The translations under genes and the position numbers were made by a program. The notes beneath the pieces are model-generated. The model saw only the letters and a list, made by a program, of their open reading frames with translations, ran no database searches and was not told the DNA's origin. From Lampris incognitus (Eukaryota > Chordata > Actinopteri > Lampriformes > Lampridae), in NCBI RefSeq assembly GCF_029633865.1, contig NC_079214.1, forward strand, positions 26,877,724-26,941,723: a DNA stretch of 64,000 nucleotides, written 5' to 3'. Positions 1 through 12,189 of this stretch are shown in pieces. How positions within the stretch are numbered: position 1 is the stretch's first letter; every line of letters starts with the position of its first letter.

Positions 1-141
1 CAAAGTCGGGACGATGGAAAAGCTTCTTGTCTACCTTTTCTCCTGTCCTCTGTCCTTTTGTTCTCCCCGTCTGCTGAAGGCTGCCAAGTAATAAAACCTA
101 TCAACACCGGACTGACCCAAATTGGCTTCCCAAACAAAGAT

Positions 142-245
<104 letters not shown>

Positions 246-1553
246 TCTCTCTCCATCTATTATCATCCTGTCCCCTGGATCTTCTTCGATAAGCGCCAAC
301 ATTGGTTTATGATACACATTATAAAATTGTACATTACAACAACAAATTTGGTAACAATCCCAACAAAAGAGATTCCCCCTCTCCTTAGCACCAATGTGTC
401 GTGCTTCCTCCCATTCCCTTCCGCTGCACCCCCCCCCACCCCACCCCCATCCTCCACCCTCTTCTCCTCCACTTCAATTTCCTTCCTCCCACCCACTCAC
501 CCCTCTCTCTCTCCGCGGTCTGCCGGAGATCCTGGCCTGTCAGGTGTTGTCAGGTTAAAAATAAGATCCAGGAACAAACGGATAAGCGGCTCAACCATCC
601 ACACATCAGCTGACAGAAGCTTAACACATTTCCTGCTAATTCAAGGTCATGGATGCTACTCTCATTCCTAGAAGGCCAATTAAAAAAACCATTGTCATAG
701 ATTTAGCAAGAAATGGATATATTCTTTGCAGCTATCTCCTCTAAATTTGTCTGCAAACCTCTCTCAGTCTACACAATTCTGCACTGTGATTCTATAAATG
801 TTGAAACAAAAAGCATAAGATGAGCAAAATGGGCAGGTGCCGTAACTTGTGGCCGCTTGTTAAAACCACATGGTGTCAGGGAGTGTGTCCATATACTTGT
901 TCATACCAAAGCTTTGATGAAGGTCCAGTGTTGGCTGGCCACTGCAGCTATAACACGAAGTGCCTTTATAAATAGATGTGCTCCCTGGGACCTGAACTTT
1001 GGATCCATCAACCAGTGCCAAAATAACAGTGTCCTGACTGATAACAGCAGACCAGTGTGCCATACTGCGTACATCCCCTGAACAATGGGCCATTTTATTT
1101 TCAACGGAAATGAAGCGGAATGACCCAAATCCAGATTTTACAATGCCTTTAAATAACAGGTGTGTGTGTATAGGATAATCTTTATAAGTCTGTTTTACGT
1201 AACCATTCCCAAAACTTTTTTGTATTGGCCATGGTGTCAAATTCATTATATGATATCCTTACTGAGAGTTTGAATGATAGCAGATGATATATCAGTACAT
1301 ATCTCACGTCATAGTGTGCAGCTAAAACTGTGCTCCTGGGTATTCCTCAATCCTTGACAATCCAAGCTGACAGCAAAATATGGCTGTAATTTGATTGTCA
1401 CATTCACAGCCTTTTCCTAAGTGATCTCAGGGCTAGGGAGGTACTTGACATCTTTAGGCTTTATGCAACACTTTCAGAGCACTATGCTTTAAGGCGAAGT
1501 AATTTGTGACACTGGTCGACAGAGAATAAGCATTAGTTCTTCATTAGTCCTAG
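246..1553. other. Intergenic stretch, no gene identified
   Basis: I see no recognisable gene or repeat family here, apart from a pyrimidine-rich tract near 395-515. An open minus-strand frame at 860-1246 (128 codons) is unusually long for this AT-rich sequence but matches no family I recognise; it could be a decayed exon or repeat. Confidence 0.5.
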
Positions 1554-1913
1554 GTAGGCGGCACGGTGGCACAGTGGTTAGCACGGTCACCTCACAGCAA
1601 GAAGGTCCTGGGTTTGAACCCTGAGTTTATCCAACCTTGGGGGTCATATCCCATGTCGTTCTCTGTGTGGAGTTTGCATGTTCTCCCCATGTCTGTGTGG
1701 GTTTCCTACGGGTGTTCCGGTTTCCTCCCACAGCCCAAAGACATGTAGAATCGGCCATACAAAATTGTCCATAGGTGTGACTGTGTCGGCCCTGTGATGG
1801 CCTGGCGGCCTGTCCAGGGTGTATCCCCACCTGCCGCCCAGTGACTGCTGGGATAGGCTCCAGCATCCCGCGACCCTGATTGGGATAAGCAGCTTGGATA
1901 ATGGATAGATGGA
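1554..1913 (+). mobile_element. tRNA-derived SINE, copy 1
   Basis: The head contains a pol III A-box-like stretch (GGCACAGTGGTTAGC) and a B-box (GGTTTGAACC). The body has the GTTTGCATGTTCTCCCC and CCCACAGCCCAAAGACATG blocks common to a widespread fish SINE, and the tail is a GGATAATGGATAGATGGA run. The copy is flanked by a 9-bp direct repeat (tagtcctag at 1545-1553 and 1914-1922), the target-site duplication expected from retroposition. It matches the copy at 5499-5945, but its centre lacks the long TG tract. Confidence 0.85.
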
Positions 1914-1922
1914 TAGTCCTAG

Positions 1923-2828
1923 TTAGACCGGGCCCTCCAAAATCAACAATGTAATGATGACTAATAAAGGGCAACAGTAATCTGAATCTTCATCCGAAGA
2001 ACAATCCAAACACAAAAATCAATTCTTGCATGAGTGCTCTTCTCAGAAGAACTAAGCTAATAAACACCAGACGTGCAATTTAGCTGGAGTGTTTCCATAA
2101 TGACACTTTTATTCTTTCACTTGCAAACAGCATCTTGTCATTAGAAATGGATGAACATCTATGATGCTGATGCAAAACATCAGCGCCTATTGCTCCACGC
2201 ATGCAGCCTCTTGCCTGAGGCAAGCTAAAAGGAGAAGAAAGGAAAAGATTAGACTTCAGTAGTGCTTATTTTCCACATTGTGATTCAGTCTTCCAAGCAC
2301 TAATCATGTGACAGCTTGCATATATCTCCACTGTAACACAAATTCTGGATGTTTTCTAAAACAGAGTTGACCCTTTTTTTGAGACCATGGATGTTTCCAC
2401 AGCATGAGCTCATTTTAAAATACACCATTTTCCTACTCTACACCAGACAGAGAGACAGAAGCACGACCGATGTCTAATCGGTAACAGATGCAGGAGACAG
2501 TCACTGGAGCTCAGTCATAGTTTAAGTTAGATTGCATATCCAATCAAATGTTATTTGGCATAAGCTAGGCGTAATGTATTTTTCCACAGAATTCACAGGG
2601 GAGAGCACATGGCTTCACTTGGTAAGGCATTTTTCCACAAGAAGCAAACTTTTTTATGGAATCACTCGTATTCATCAGGGTTTATCCCTTGATGCCTTAT
2701 GGTTATTCATAAAGAGGTCCAGCCTGGTCTTTATCAAGGAAAATGAGTTCTGTATTTGAACCAACAATCAGTAAATTTGTATCTCATTTTACAGCTGCAG
2801 CATAACACAAATAATTGTTTGTGCATAT
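1923..2828. other. Intergenic stretch, nothing identified
   Basis: AT-rich sequence without a convincing coding region, RNA gene or named repeat. The only long frame, 2532-2759, resembles no family I know. Confidence 0.5.
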
Positions 2829-2842
2829 GATAAATAGAAATG

Positions 2843-3926
2843 TCTTGATGCATGTTCAATAATCCAGGTAAGAAAATCAAAGAAAGTTGCGTCAGTTCAT
2901 CTGGATACAACGTTTATTGACAAATACATTTCATCAGCCAACTAAGTGACCTCTTCAGTCTAAACTGACTGCAGGTATCCTCAACCCTTATAAACAATAC
3001 AGTACAATACAGTGTCTAACGACCGAACCCAACGACCGGTTTCATATCCAAATATGGGTGTGACCATTGATCATGTGTACTATTCACAGATATTCACAGG
3101 ATTGTTGCATCAATTTTACAATGCTGTGATTGCAACAATCCCTAATCCTCTGTGATGGCCACTTTTCTGATACTCAAAGTCGCTTTACAATAAACGGGGT
3201 GAAACAAGACGACAGATAAACATAACACAGACATACAGGGGTGGATGGGAAGGGGGGCTACGAGAGGGAGAAGCGGCAGCCACACACGACACCAGCAGTA
3301 CTCTCCGACTTGGACAGATACAAAAGGGAAAGAAAAACAAACATCATAAATCACAGATGAAGTCTGAAGAGGTGAGTCCCGACCAATGACCTGAATGTGG
3401 GCAGTCCGCAGCAGTGTCCGATGCGCTTGGGGAAGGAGTTGAGGGAGGGGGCAGGTCAAACGCTCAGTCCCCAGCCTGTCCCAGACCAGAGGTGGGCGAG
3501 AGGATGGGGGGGGGCACCAGAAGGCAATGGAGAAAAAGTGTGTCTTGAGACAGGATTGGAAGATTGGGAGGGATTCTGAGTCTCTAATGATTTGGGGGAG
3601 TGAGTTCCAGAGCCTGAGAGCTGCCTTGGAGAACGCTCGGTCACCAAAGCCGCGGAGGTTGGACCTGGGGTAGAGAGAAGGGAGGCTGAGGTGGATCTGA
3701 GGGACCGAGAGGGTTGGTAGGGGGAGAGGAGACCGGTGAGGTATGGGGGAGCCAGTTTGTGAAGGGCTTTATAAGTAAGGATTTTGTAACTGATCCGGTG
3801 GGAGATGGGTAGCCAGTGGAGGTTTAAGTGACATCTTCCGTTTAGACTGAAGATGTCAGTTAGTTGAGTGATGAAACGTATCTGTCAATAAACGTTGTAT
3901 TCAGATGAACTGACTCAACTTTCTTT
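2843..3926. mobile_element. Dispersed element with ~100-bp inverted ends and LINE-like core
   Basis: The segment about 2877-2975 (AAAGAAAGTTG, then CAGTTCATCTG, then ACAACGTTTATTGACA) recurs as its reverse complement at about 3830-3926. The whole is flanked by a 14-bp direct repeat, gataaatagaaatg, at 2829-2842 and 3927-3940. The core, about 3140-3830 on the minus strand, carries a decayed non-LTR reverse-transcriptase C-terminus (frame with FGDRAFSKAALRLWNSLP). The inverted ends suggest a DNA-transposon-like fold-back; the long direct repeat is more usual for target-primed reverse transcription. A LINE end sitting inside an older fold-back element is possible. Confidence 0.6.
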
Positions 3927-3940
3927 GATAAATAGAAATG

Positions 3941-5483
3941 GAAAAAAGCAAGTTGCCGTTATAAATAATCACCTTCTCAGTGTTAGGCAGAGGTGAAGGT
4001 ATGGTTAGGTTTAAAAATGTGTTATCTTCAGCTTACTGACTGGTTTATTACCAGCAGAAAATGAGGGACTGTCAATGTTGACATTAGTCTGTGCCAGTCC
4101 TGCCATCAAAGTGCAGACTGAAAAAGTCTCAGCAGGAATATTCCTCTGGCTTCATCATGGACAACTAACCTGACATGAGCCCCCCCCCTCCCCCGTCTTT
4201 GTGGTCACTTCCTGTTTCATTCACACCCATTCCATCTTAGCTCAATGTAAATCAGTAGTCACCTCCGACCACCCAGGCAGAGGTATTTTTAGCAAGTCGT
4301 CAGTGCACCAACAAGTGGCAGCACCAAACCTTGTGTAAGCATGCAGAGAGCAGGGCAAAATAAGACAGATAGCTGCTTCAGGGGACACTGAGAAGCACAA
4401 TTTCCCCATCCTGTATCTGCACCATCTCTCTTCTCTTCTCTCCTCTCCTCTCCTGAGATGTAGCAAAGCCAAGAATAGCTATGCTCTAAACAGACCGAGA
4501 CAAATGGGACTGTGTCTGCAGAGAAGCACATCTTGTACAAAACTGCCTAATGTGAAAGTACAACGCTGGAGGTTTTTTTTTTGCATCCACATAAAATGCA
4601 AATGACAATGGCATCAAATCTCTGAAGATTTTACCCACCTGTTCTTCTTTCCATCTTCTCTAGCAATCTTCCCTGATAAACATATTTTATAGGACGTATG
4701 CTACATACAAAGGAGTGTTTTGATAATGTTCTCTTAGGTGCTGCATTACACAATATTGCCTCATACATAACGCTTATGAATCCTCGTGAAAAAGATAAAC
4801 AAAATCCTCGGTAATACATTCTCTCATACTCGTTCGTGTGGGTGACAGCCATTATCATGATAACTTAAGGCTGTTCACACTTGAGCAAACCCCAGTAGTT
4901 TGAGTCAGTGTTGGACTACAGTATAATGTCAGTGAAGGGATTATGCATGGTGGATTTTTTTTTTTGATTTTGTTTTTATGATTGTCTTCTCCAAACTGAA
5001 CAAGAATGTACGTGGCATGATGAATTTCATCGACAGTTACTCAGTGGGTGCTATATTTTAAATTACATAAAGTACTAAGGAGGGGACAGTGGAATGGAAA
5101 ACCATTGTTATTAATTGATTAACATTGTTTTGGCATGAAAGTGGATTTGATTTATGTGAGACAGCTGCCGGGCCCTCTGGGTAATTGAATGTGATTCCTC
5201 TACCACCATGGCAATGACTTCCGGGTGCTGTTGGATGCACGTTAGCTGTGGAAGATGTTCATAAAGACGGATTGATAATGAAATGCTTGTCTGTGTTTGT
5301 TTATCATTGTCGTTGCCTTCATTACGCCGAAACTATGAGAAAAATATATCGGTGGACAAGATTTCAGAAATTATGTAATTTTTTTTTTAAAGCTCAAAAA
5401 ATATATTATTAAATGGTCAAAAATCCAATTAAAAAAGAATCAGATGGTTTTCAATAAAAACTTCATGTTTTTTTTTTCCCCTT
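3941..5483. other. Intergenic stretch, nothing identified
   Basis: No gene, RNA gene or dispersed repeat recognised. It holds short homopolymer runs (for example near 4575 and 4957) and a C-rich tract near 4180-4195. Confidence 0.5.
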
Positions 5484-5498
5484 TGGAACTGACAGCAC

Positions 5499-5945
<447 letters not shown>

Positions 5946-5960
5946 TGGAACTGACAGCAC

Positions 5961-6694
5961 CACATCCATGGCAAATATATAGACAAACACCATAGTCCAA
6001 CAAGTGTTAATTTTCAATGAAGTTGGTGACAATTCATTCAATTGCAGCAGAAGTGATGCAGTAGAAGAAGCAACACATCATGCTTTAAAACAAAAAGGCA
6101 GCCGACAGAACAACAAACCATTAACAGGCCCACAGGCTTCTGCTATGAGTACATGTATAAATAACAAGTACTCAATTAATCAAGAGAAAATAATAAAATG
6201 AAAAGTATCACTGACGAAGGTAGTGGGTGGCTCGCACGACCATCTAATCCATCAGGATAGGAAACAACCATATCTTGGAGTCACAAACTGTGCAGCCAGT
6301 ATGTGCAAAACATGACATCAGAGCTACTTTATGTTCAGTCAAGTGTTGTCAGTGTTTTCAGGTTGCTAAGCCACTGTTGTCTAGCTACATTCTCAAACTA
6401 GGTCCTAGGTGCTTTATGTACCTCCACCATAGATGCCCATGTGAGTGTAGACTGTGCTTCACCTGAGAGCCGTTCATCATATACACAGTACATGGGCCTG
6501 CCCTGCATATTCATTTCATTTTGTCAAGTGAAACAGGCTGTATGGAGGGAAAATTCAAGCTGGGCAATATTTCACACAGGTGTGGAGTCTGTTAACCTTA
6601 CTGTTTGGGTTTTAGAGAAGAATGTATTTTTTCTGATGAGAGCCAACGCTTACACAAGATTTTTTTTGCATTCAGACTGAGGTGAGAGGCCGAG
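5961..6694. other. Region upstream of the piggyBac-USP50 gene
   Basis: No gene or known repeat seen. The promoter and any 5' untranslated exon should lie here or further left, but I see no convincing TATA box or CpG-rich block. A splice-acceptor-like tract (ttttttttgcattcag, ending 6675) would allow an upstream noncoding exon to join before the ATG at 6695. Confidence 0.35.
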
Positions 6695-7959
6695 ATGAGG
6701 GCCGAGGCTTTGTCGACGCAGGAGTGCGCCTGGACGTTGGAAGAGTGCCATCTAGCGGAGAAGATGAATGTAGCTACCCAGAGGGACAGCCTCTGTCTTC
6801 CAAACTTCTTCAGAGCCAGAAAAGTAAAATCTTTTACGAGGACTCGGACGCGCCCTACCAACCAGATTCACTTCACGGCACGAGAGCTTCTGCTGGAGCT
6901 CATGGACCAAAGAGCCATTCAGGAGCTGGCCAAGAGGGCTGGTGTCGCCAAAGCAACAGCTGGCCGTCAATCCTACAGTCAGGGCAGGGAACAGAGCACA
7001 AATCTCTCAGAGGAGCAGTATGCTGATGCCTTAACGTGGCTCTCCATTGTCCTCCAGAGTGGTCTCGCTTCAGGAGAAGATTGTGGCTCAGGCACTGACG
7101 TGGGCCTACACCTGAACGGATGGCAAAATGTGCTGAAGAAAAGCAGTTTCCAGGCAAGCCTTCTGTCTCTCTCCAGACTGGAGGACAAAGACAAAATGGA
7201 GGCCCTGTCTGCCTTCTACAGCCATCTCACCAGGCGCTATCAGGCCCTATACACACCTGGACAACACCTGGCAGTGAAGAAATACTGTCTTTCATACCAA
7301 CAGACCTCCTCCCCTCTTTACCTTGCCCTGCTCTGTGATACCAGCTCAGGCTTCATCTGTAACATGTACCTGTACTCTCCAGAGCAGCTCCAGAAGGCTA
7401 GTAAGACCCCTGTAGTTGAACAGGTGGTCAGCCAGCTCTTGAGGCCCTACCATAGCCGTGGGTACCTGGTTCAGTTACACAACTCTGCTTGGATGGAGGG
7501 AAAACTTACAGAGCTCTTCTCTGAGTGGGGGGTCAATATCTATTTTGAAGCTTCCATCAAGAGGCCAGTTGTGGACAACGCATCTTGTTCTTCTGCACCC
7601 AGGCTGCCGTGTCAGCACCAGTGGGCTCCTGTATTGCAGGAGGAACCGCCGTCTCAGCTTTTGGCCCATTTCCAGGGCTGGACAGGGCCTGCTCTGTTTC
7701 CTAAATCGAACCCGAGTAACCCTGTGGTGGAGATCTTCCTCCCAGGGCTCTGGGCTACACTGCATATAATCTACATCAACACGTTTGTTCTCCACACTTT
7801 GCAGAACCAGGAGTCATGTAAGAGAACTCGCCTGAGGGAGTTTACCAGATTTCTGGCCTCCCAACTGGCCATGGAAAATTGTGTGGCTGTAACCAACCTG
7901 TCAGGGCCCCACACCAGCTCATCTCCAGATACTTATGTGACAACTCATACTGAGCAAAG
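6695..7959 (+). CDS. usp50: Exon 1: piggyBac-derived (PGBD-like) domain
   Basis: One open exon of 421 codons plus two bases. The order of blocks follows DDE_Tnp_1_7 (piggyBac) proteins: N-terminal [28 protein letters not shown] leading into YTPGQHLAV, a [14 protein letters not shown] strand pair, [14 protein letters not shown], then a late helix INTFVLHTL and [12 protein letters not shown]. At the positions where active piggyBac transposases carry Asp, I align Lys195 and His262, so transposition chemistry is probably lost; the third Asp is not clear by eye. No terminal inverted repeats or TTAA duplication were noticed around the exon. The donor is CAAAG/GTCAGA. Confidence 0.75.
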
Positions 7960-8658
7960 GTCAGACTTAATGTTTATCGACATATTTTTTTTAAATACCT
8001 TGAACAAGTGATATAGAAGTAAAATCAAAGGTTTTGTACAGTGACTATACAGATAGGCTTCCATTTTCAAGTCATTTACTGGCTCTAAAGAAAAGTGCAA
8101 TCAAAGTTATTTGTTCAAATCTAACATTATGTGAGGCAGTGAGGTCAGTTTTTTTTTTTGGTCTATAGTTGTGTCTTAGGATCTACAGGGCAAACTCAGA
8201 CAAGTGTGTCCAGGTAATGAAACCTGAAGAGGACAAATTGGTAACACTTTATTTTAGGGGGTCAGAAATTACCTTGTAATTTCCTAGTAATAAGGTGATA
8301 GTTTTTACAGGTAATTTTACAGCTAACCCTAAGCCTAACCCTAAACCCTAACTCTAACCCTGACTCTAACCCTAACCCAAATTACAAGGTAATTTCAACC
8401 TTATTTCTAAGAAATTACGTGATAATTACAACCTTATTACTAGGTAATTTCCAACCCCCTCCGACCCCCTAAAATAAAGTGTAACCGATGAATTTGTTTG
8501 CAGGTTGCAGGGGGGAAGGCAGCCTGGGGTGTGTGGACTGGTTAACTCTGGCAACTCCTGTTACTTAAACGCTGTGTTACAGTGTCTCTGCTCTACTGTG
8601 CCTCTTGTGGACTACTTCCTGAGTAAGAACACACAGCAAGAGTTGGCAAAGTAAGTTC

Positions 8659-8742
<84 letters not shown>

Positions 8743-11700
8743 TGTGTGTGTGTGTGATTGTCATTTATTCTGTTTCAGCAAGATAGATCAGTAAATGTCA
8801 GCATCCCCTGCTGCTGATATTTACAAATCACATTATGCCTCAGGAAATCAGAAATAACACACATAACAAAACCTTTAAACCAAATGCTATTTAAATGGTG
8901 TTAAGTGCTTAAAGTACTCTGCTTCCCACAGGAGATAACAACTGAAATCATCATCTGCCTCTATCTAACCTCTGTCCAGGCGAAAGCGTGTGGTGGCTGG
9001 GGTATTTGGTCGCCTGCTTGAGGAGATGTGGCTGGGCCAAAAGTCCAGCTGTGCCCCTCTGGAGATGAAGTTTGTGGTGTGCTCCCTCCAACCCCAGTTC
9101 GACAACGACTTCCAGCAGGATGCCCAGGAGCTGCTGCTCTTCCTCCTCAATGCACTCCATGACGACCTGAAAGAGGTGAAGTTGACAGAACATCATCCAC
9201 ACTGACTTTTTCTGTATTTCCATGTCAGTTCACTGTACAGCCAAGATCGTAACGTGTCAAAGGAGGTAGCATTGTGATTGTTTTTTAGGGCGGGAGAGAA
9301 CTTGAGTGTTGGTGCGTGTGTTTGTATGTAGAAGGGTGACATGCGTCAGATACACTCCTTGACTTGGCGGCTGAGACAGGACAAAAATAGAAACTATCCC
9401 TGCACCACGGGAGGGCCCACCATCATCTCACATCTGTTTGAGGGCCAACTGAGCTATGTGACAATCTGCACTGACTGTGGTTACCAGTCATACAGCACAC
9501 AAGACTTCACCACGCTGTCCCTTCCAATACCTCCAGACATCAGGGACAAGTGCTCCCTTCAGGTGATTGCATGGTGGCCCATAGCTCGAATTCACTCACT
9601 GCTATCATGCTTAGACTCTATGTGTGTGTGAGAATACACCAGGCATCATACTACGTTGTTATTCTGTGACTTTTAGTCAAGTCCCGTCTGGCCTTTATTC
9701 TCTCTGTATGTCTGTGTCTTCCACAGGATTGCATCTCTCTGTTTTTTCGGCAGAGTATGCTGACCGGGGGAAACCAGATGCTGTGTTCAGAATGTGGTAC
9801 GAGGAGAGACACAACCATCCTCACCTCCTTGGTCAAACCCCCTGAGATCCTCATGCTACATCTAAAACGGTGGGTATATCCAACAGCTTTTAACAAGGCA
9901 TATTGGTTTTGTGTCAAATAATGCACATAAATCCCCAGAGCCCCCTCAGATGTAAGTGTGTTTTTAATCCTATAGGTTAACACTTTAATTTGTGAGATGA
10001 TGTGCTTTGACGGGCCAACATCTTCTTTGCAGTTTTGCCTATCAAGGGAAGAAAAAGGTGAAACTGAGGACTAATGTCTTGTTCTCACTGGAGGAACTTG
10101 ACCTCACCCCCTTCCTATCCTGCCCTTCTGCACAGTGCAGCACATACTCTCTCTACGCTGTAGTGGTGAGTACATGCAGAAACACACAAACGCAGAGCAG
10201 CCTCCCTATTTTGTTTCCTTTTTTTTTCTAAATCCAACGTCATCTTACAAATACCATTAATTCTTGTGTCCTATGACAGTGCGCAATTTGACTCATATTC
10301 ACTTTTGTCTCTGAGAGCCACCCACATCTGTGCTGGTGCACCCATGTACCACTAACAAGAGAGAGTGATTATACTACTACAAAAATATATAGTTAATTTA
10401 CATATTAATGGTCATATGAATTCATTGGCGTAAGTTTCACTTGAACATTGGGGGGGGGACATTTAGCGGGGGGTTAGGTGGTCCTCCCACTGGAAATTTT
10501 GAGCATCACACATTTAATTTCCTGCATTCTGGTGAATTTGTATGCACCAATTTGCTCTTTTTCTACATCAATTTATTGTGGAAATGTCTTATTTATGTAA
10601 AAGAAAAACAACTTTCTAGGTAATTCTCTCATCTTACTCTCTTTTTTGCACCAAAAAAGCACCGGATATCTTCTGTTACTTTCCTCTTGCTCATGTTGAC
10701 TCTGAATGAAAGTAGTAGATGCATTTGAACTAAGACAATACCCTTGGCACAAATTGGTTTGTAGATGTACCTGTTATGTTATCTCATGTGCCCGAAATTA
10801 TCAGTTCAAGTTCATTTAAGCTAACATAAACGTCTACGGGCTACTGTTAGCAAGCGCTAGCTAGCTAGTTCGTGAGGGGGTCTGAACTGATAACCCCAAA
10901 CACAAGTTATAAACTAGATAAGGCTATAATTCATCCGGAAATACGTAAGAAAATCTAACTCAGAAACCCCAAAGGTAAGACAGGGTGGTGTACTGGGCTA
11001 GACGAGCAAGCTAGCTAGCTACGTTACTTACACTTGCTTACACGATCATTAATGCTCCGGTCTCCTGGTTGTCAGGAGCAACTGCAAGACAGCAACGAGG
11101 TCGGCAATACCAGTGGCAAGGTTAAAATGGTATGGTCCAAGCATAGGGGTGTATGAAATCGTTGGAAAACAAGTATGAATGGCATTTTAAGTAGTTCGAC
11201 TGTCTGTGTTGTTATTTTACCTTTTTTGGCGAGGGAGTTAACATTATCATTCATGATATATTTTTTTGGGGGGCCAAATTCACCTCTTCTAAATATTGAG
11301 GGGGACATGTGGCGTTTGACGGAGACAACTGTAAGTGTCCTGAAGAACTGACCTGTTTGTCCTATGCCACAGCAATAACGCACACTCTCAAGTTAACTAG
11401 TATTCCCATTCTAGTATTTTTTCGGGCTATGTGATGAAGTATGGCAAATGATTATCCATTTCTTTTAGAACGCTTTCCTATATAGGCTGTAAACCTTGCA
11501 AGTATTGTGTGGCACAACAAATTAGATTAAAAAAATGATGCATCTTGCAAAAAATAAGTTGGAGTTAGAGGAATACATTGTGAATTACTAAATAATACTG
11601 TTAACTTTGTTGTTTTGTGGAAAGTTTGTAGGGCTACAAAAATCTGAGACAGCCTCCAGAACACCCTCTCAACTGACTTATTCTGAAAGACATAAACTTG

Positions 11701-12112
11701 GAGGAATAATGCCGACAGTTATGTTTACATATACTAAGTGCAACGGTGCTTCACAACTTCAGTTACTCGAGACATAATGGTTGGTTTATACTGACAGAAG
11801 ATAAAAACAATGACATAAATGATTAAAATGAGATTTACACAGTAATGGGGTCTTGGCTAAGGCCTCCAACTCCCACTTTCCCTAATGTGCTTTATGTCCC
11901 TGCTTGCTCTATCAAAGGAAATTTTCACCGCTCATAATTTCCACATACAGTAATTACTAATGGTTCATGTTGTCTAAGAAAACCTGCAACACTTTTGTGT
12001 AACTATATTTGCAGTGAAAACAGTCTTTTCTTGTTCAGAGAGCAAGTCCCGCAGTTACTACATTTTTTAACAAAACTTTATTTAAATCCAATTCAAAATA
12101 TTACAAAGAGAA

Positions 12113-12189
<77 letters not shown>

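Noticed and set aside
7790-7815. Internal splice acceptor (CCACACTTTGCAG) in exon 1
   Set aside because: The reading frame and the piggyBac-like helix run straight through it and no matching donor keeps the domain intact, so I kept one exon.
8320-8390. Interstitial telomere repeat
   Set aside because: The CCCTAA-like units are the core of a MITE bounded by inverted repeats, and are too degenerate and short for a telomere fusion.
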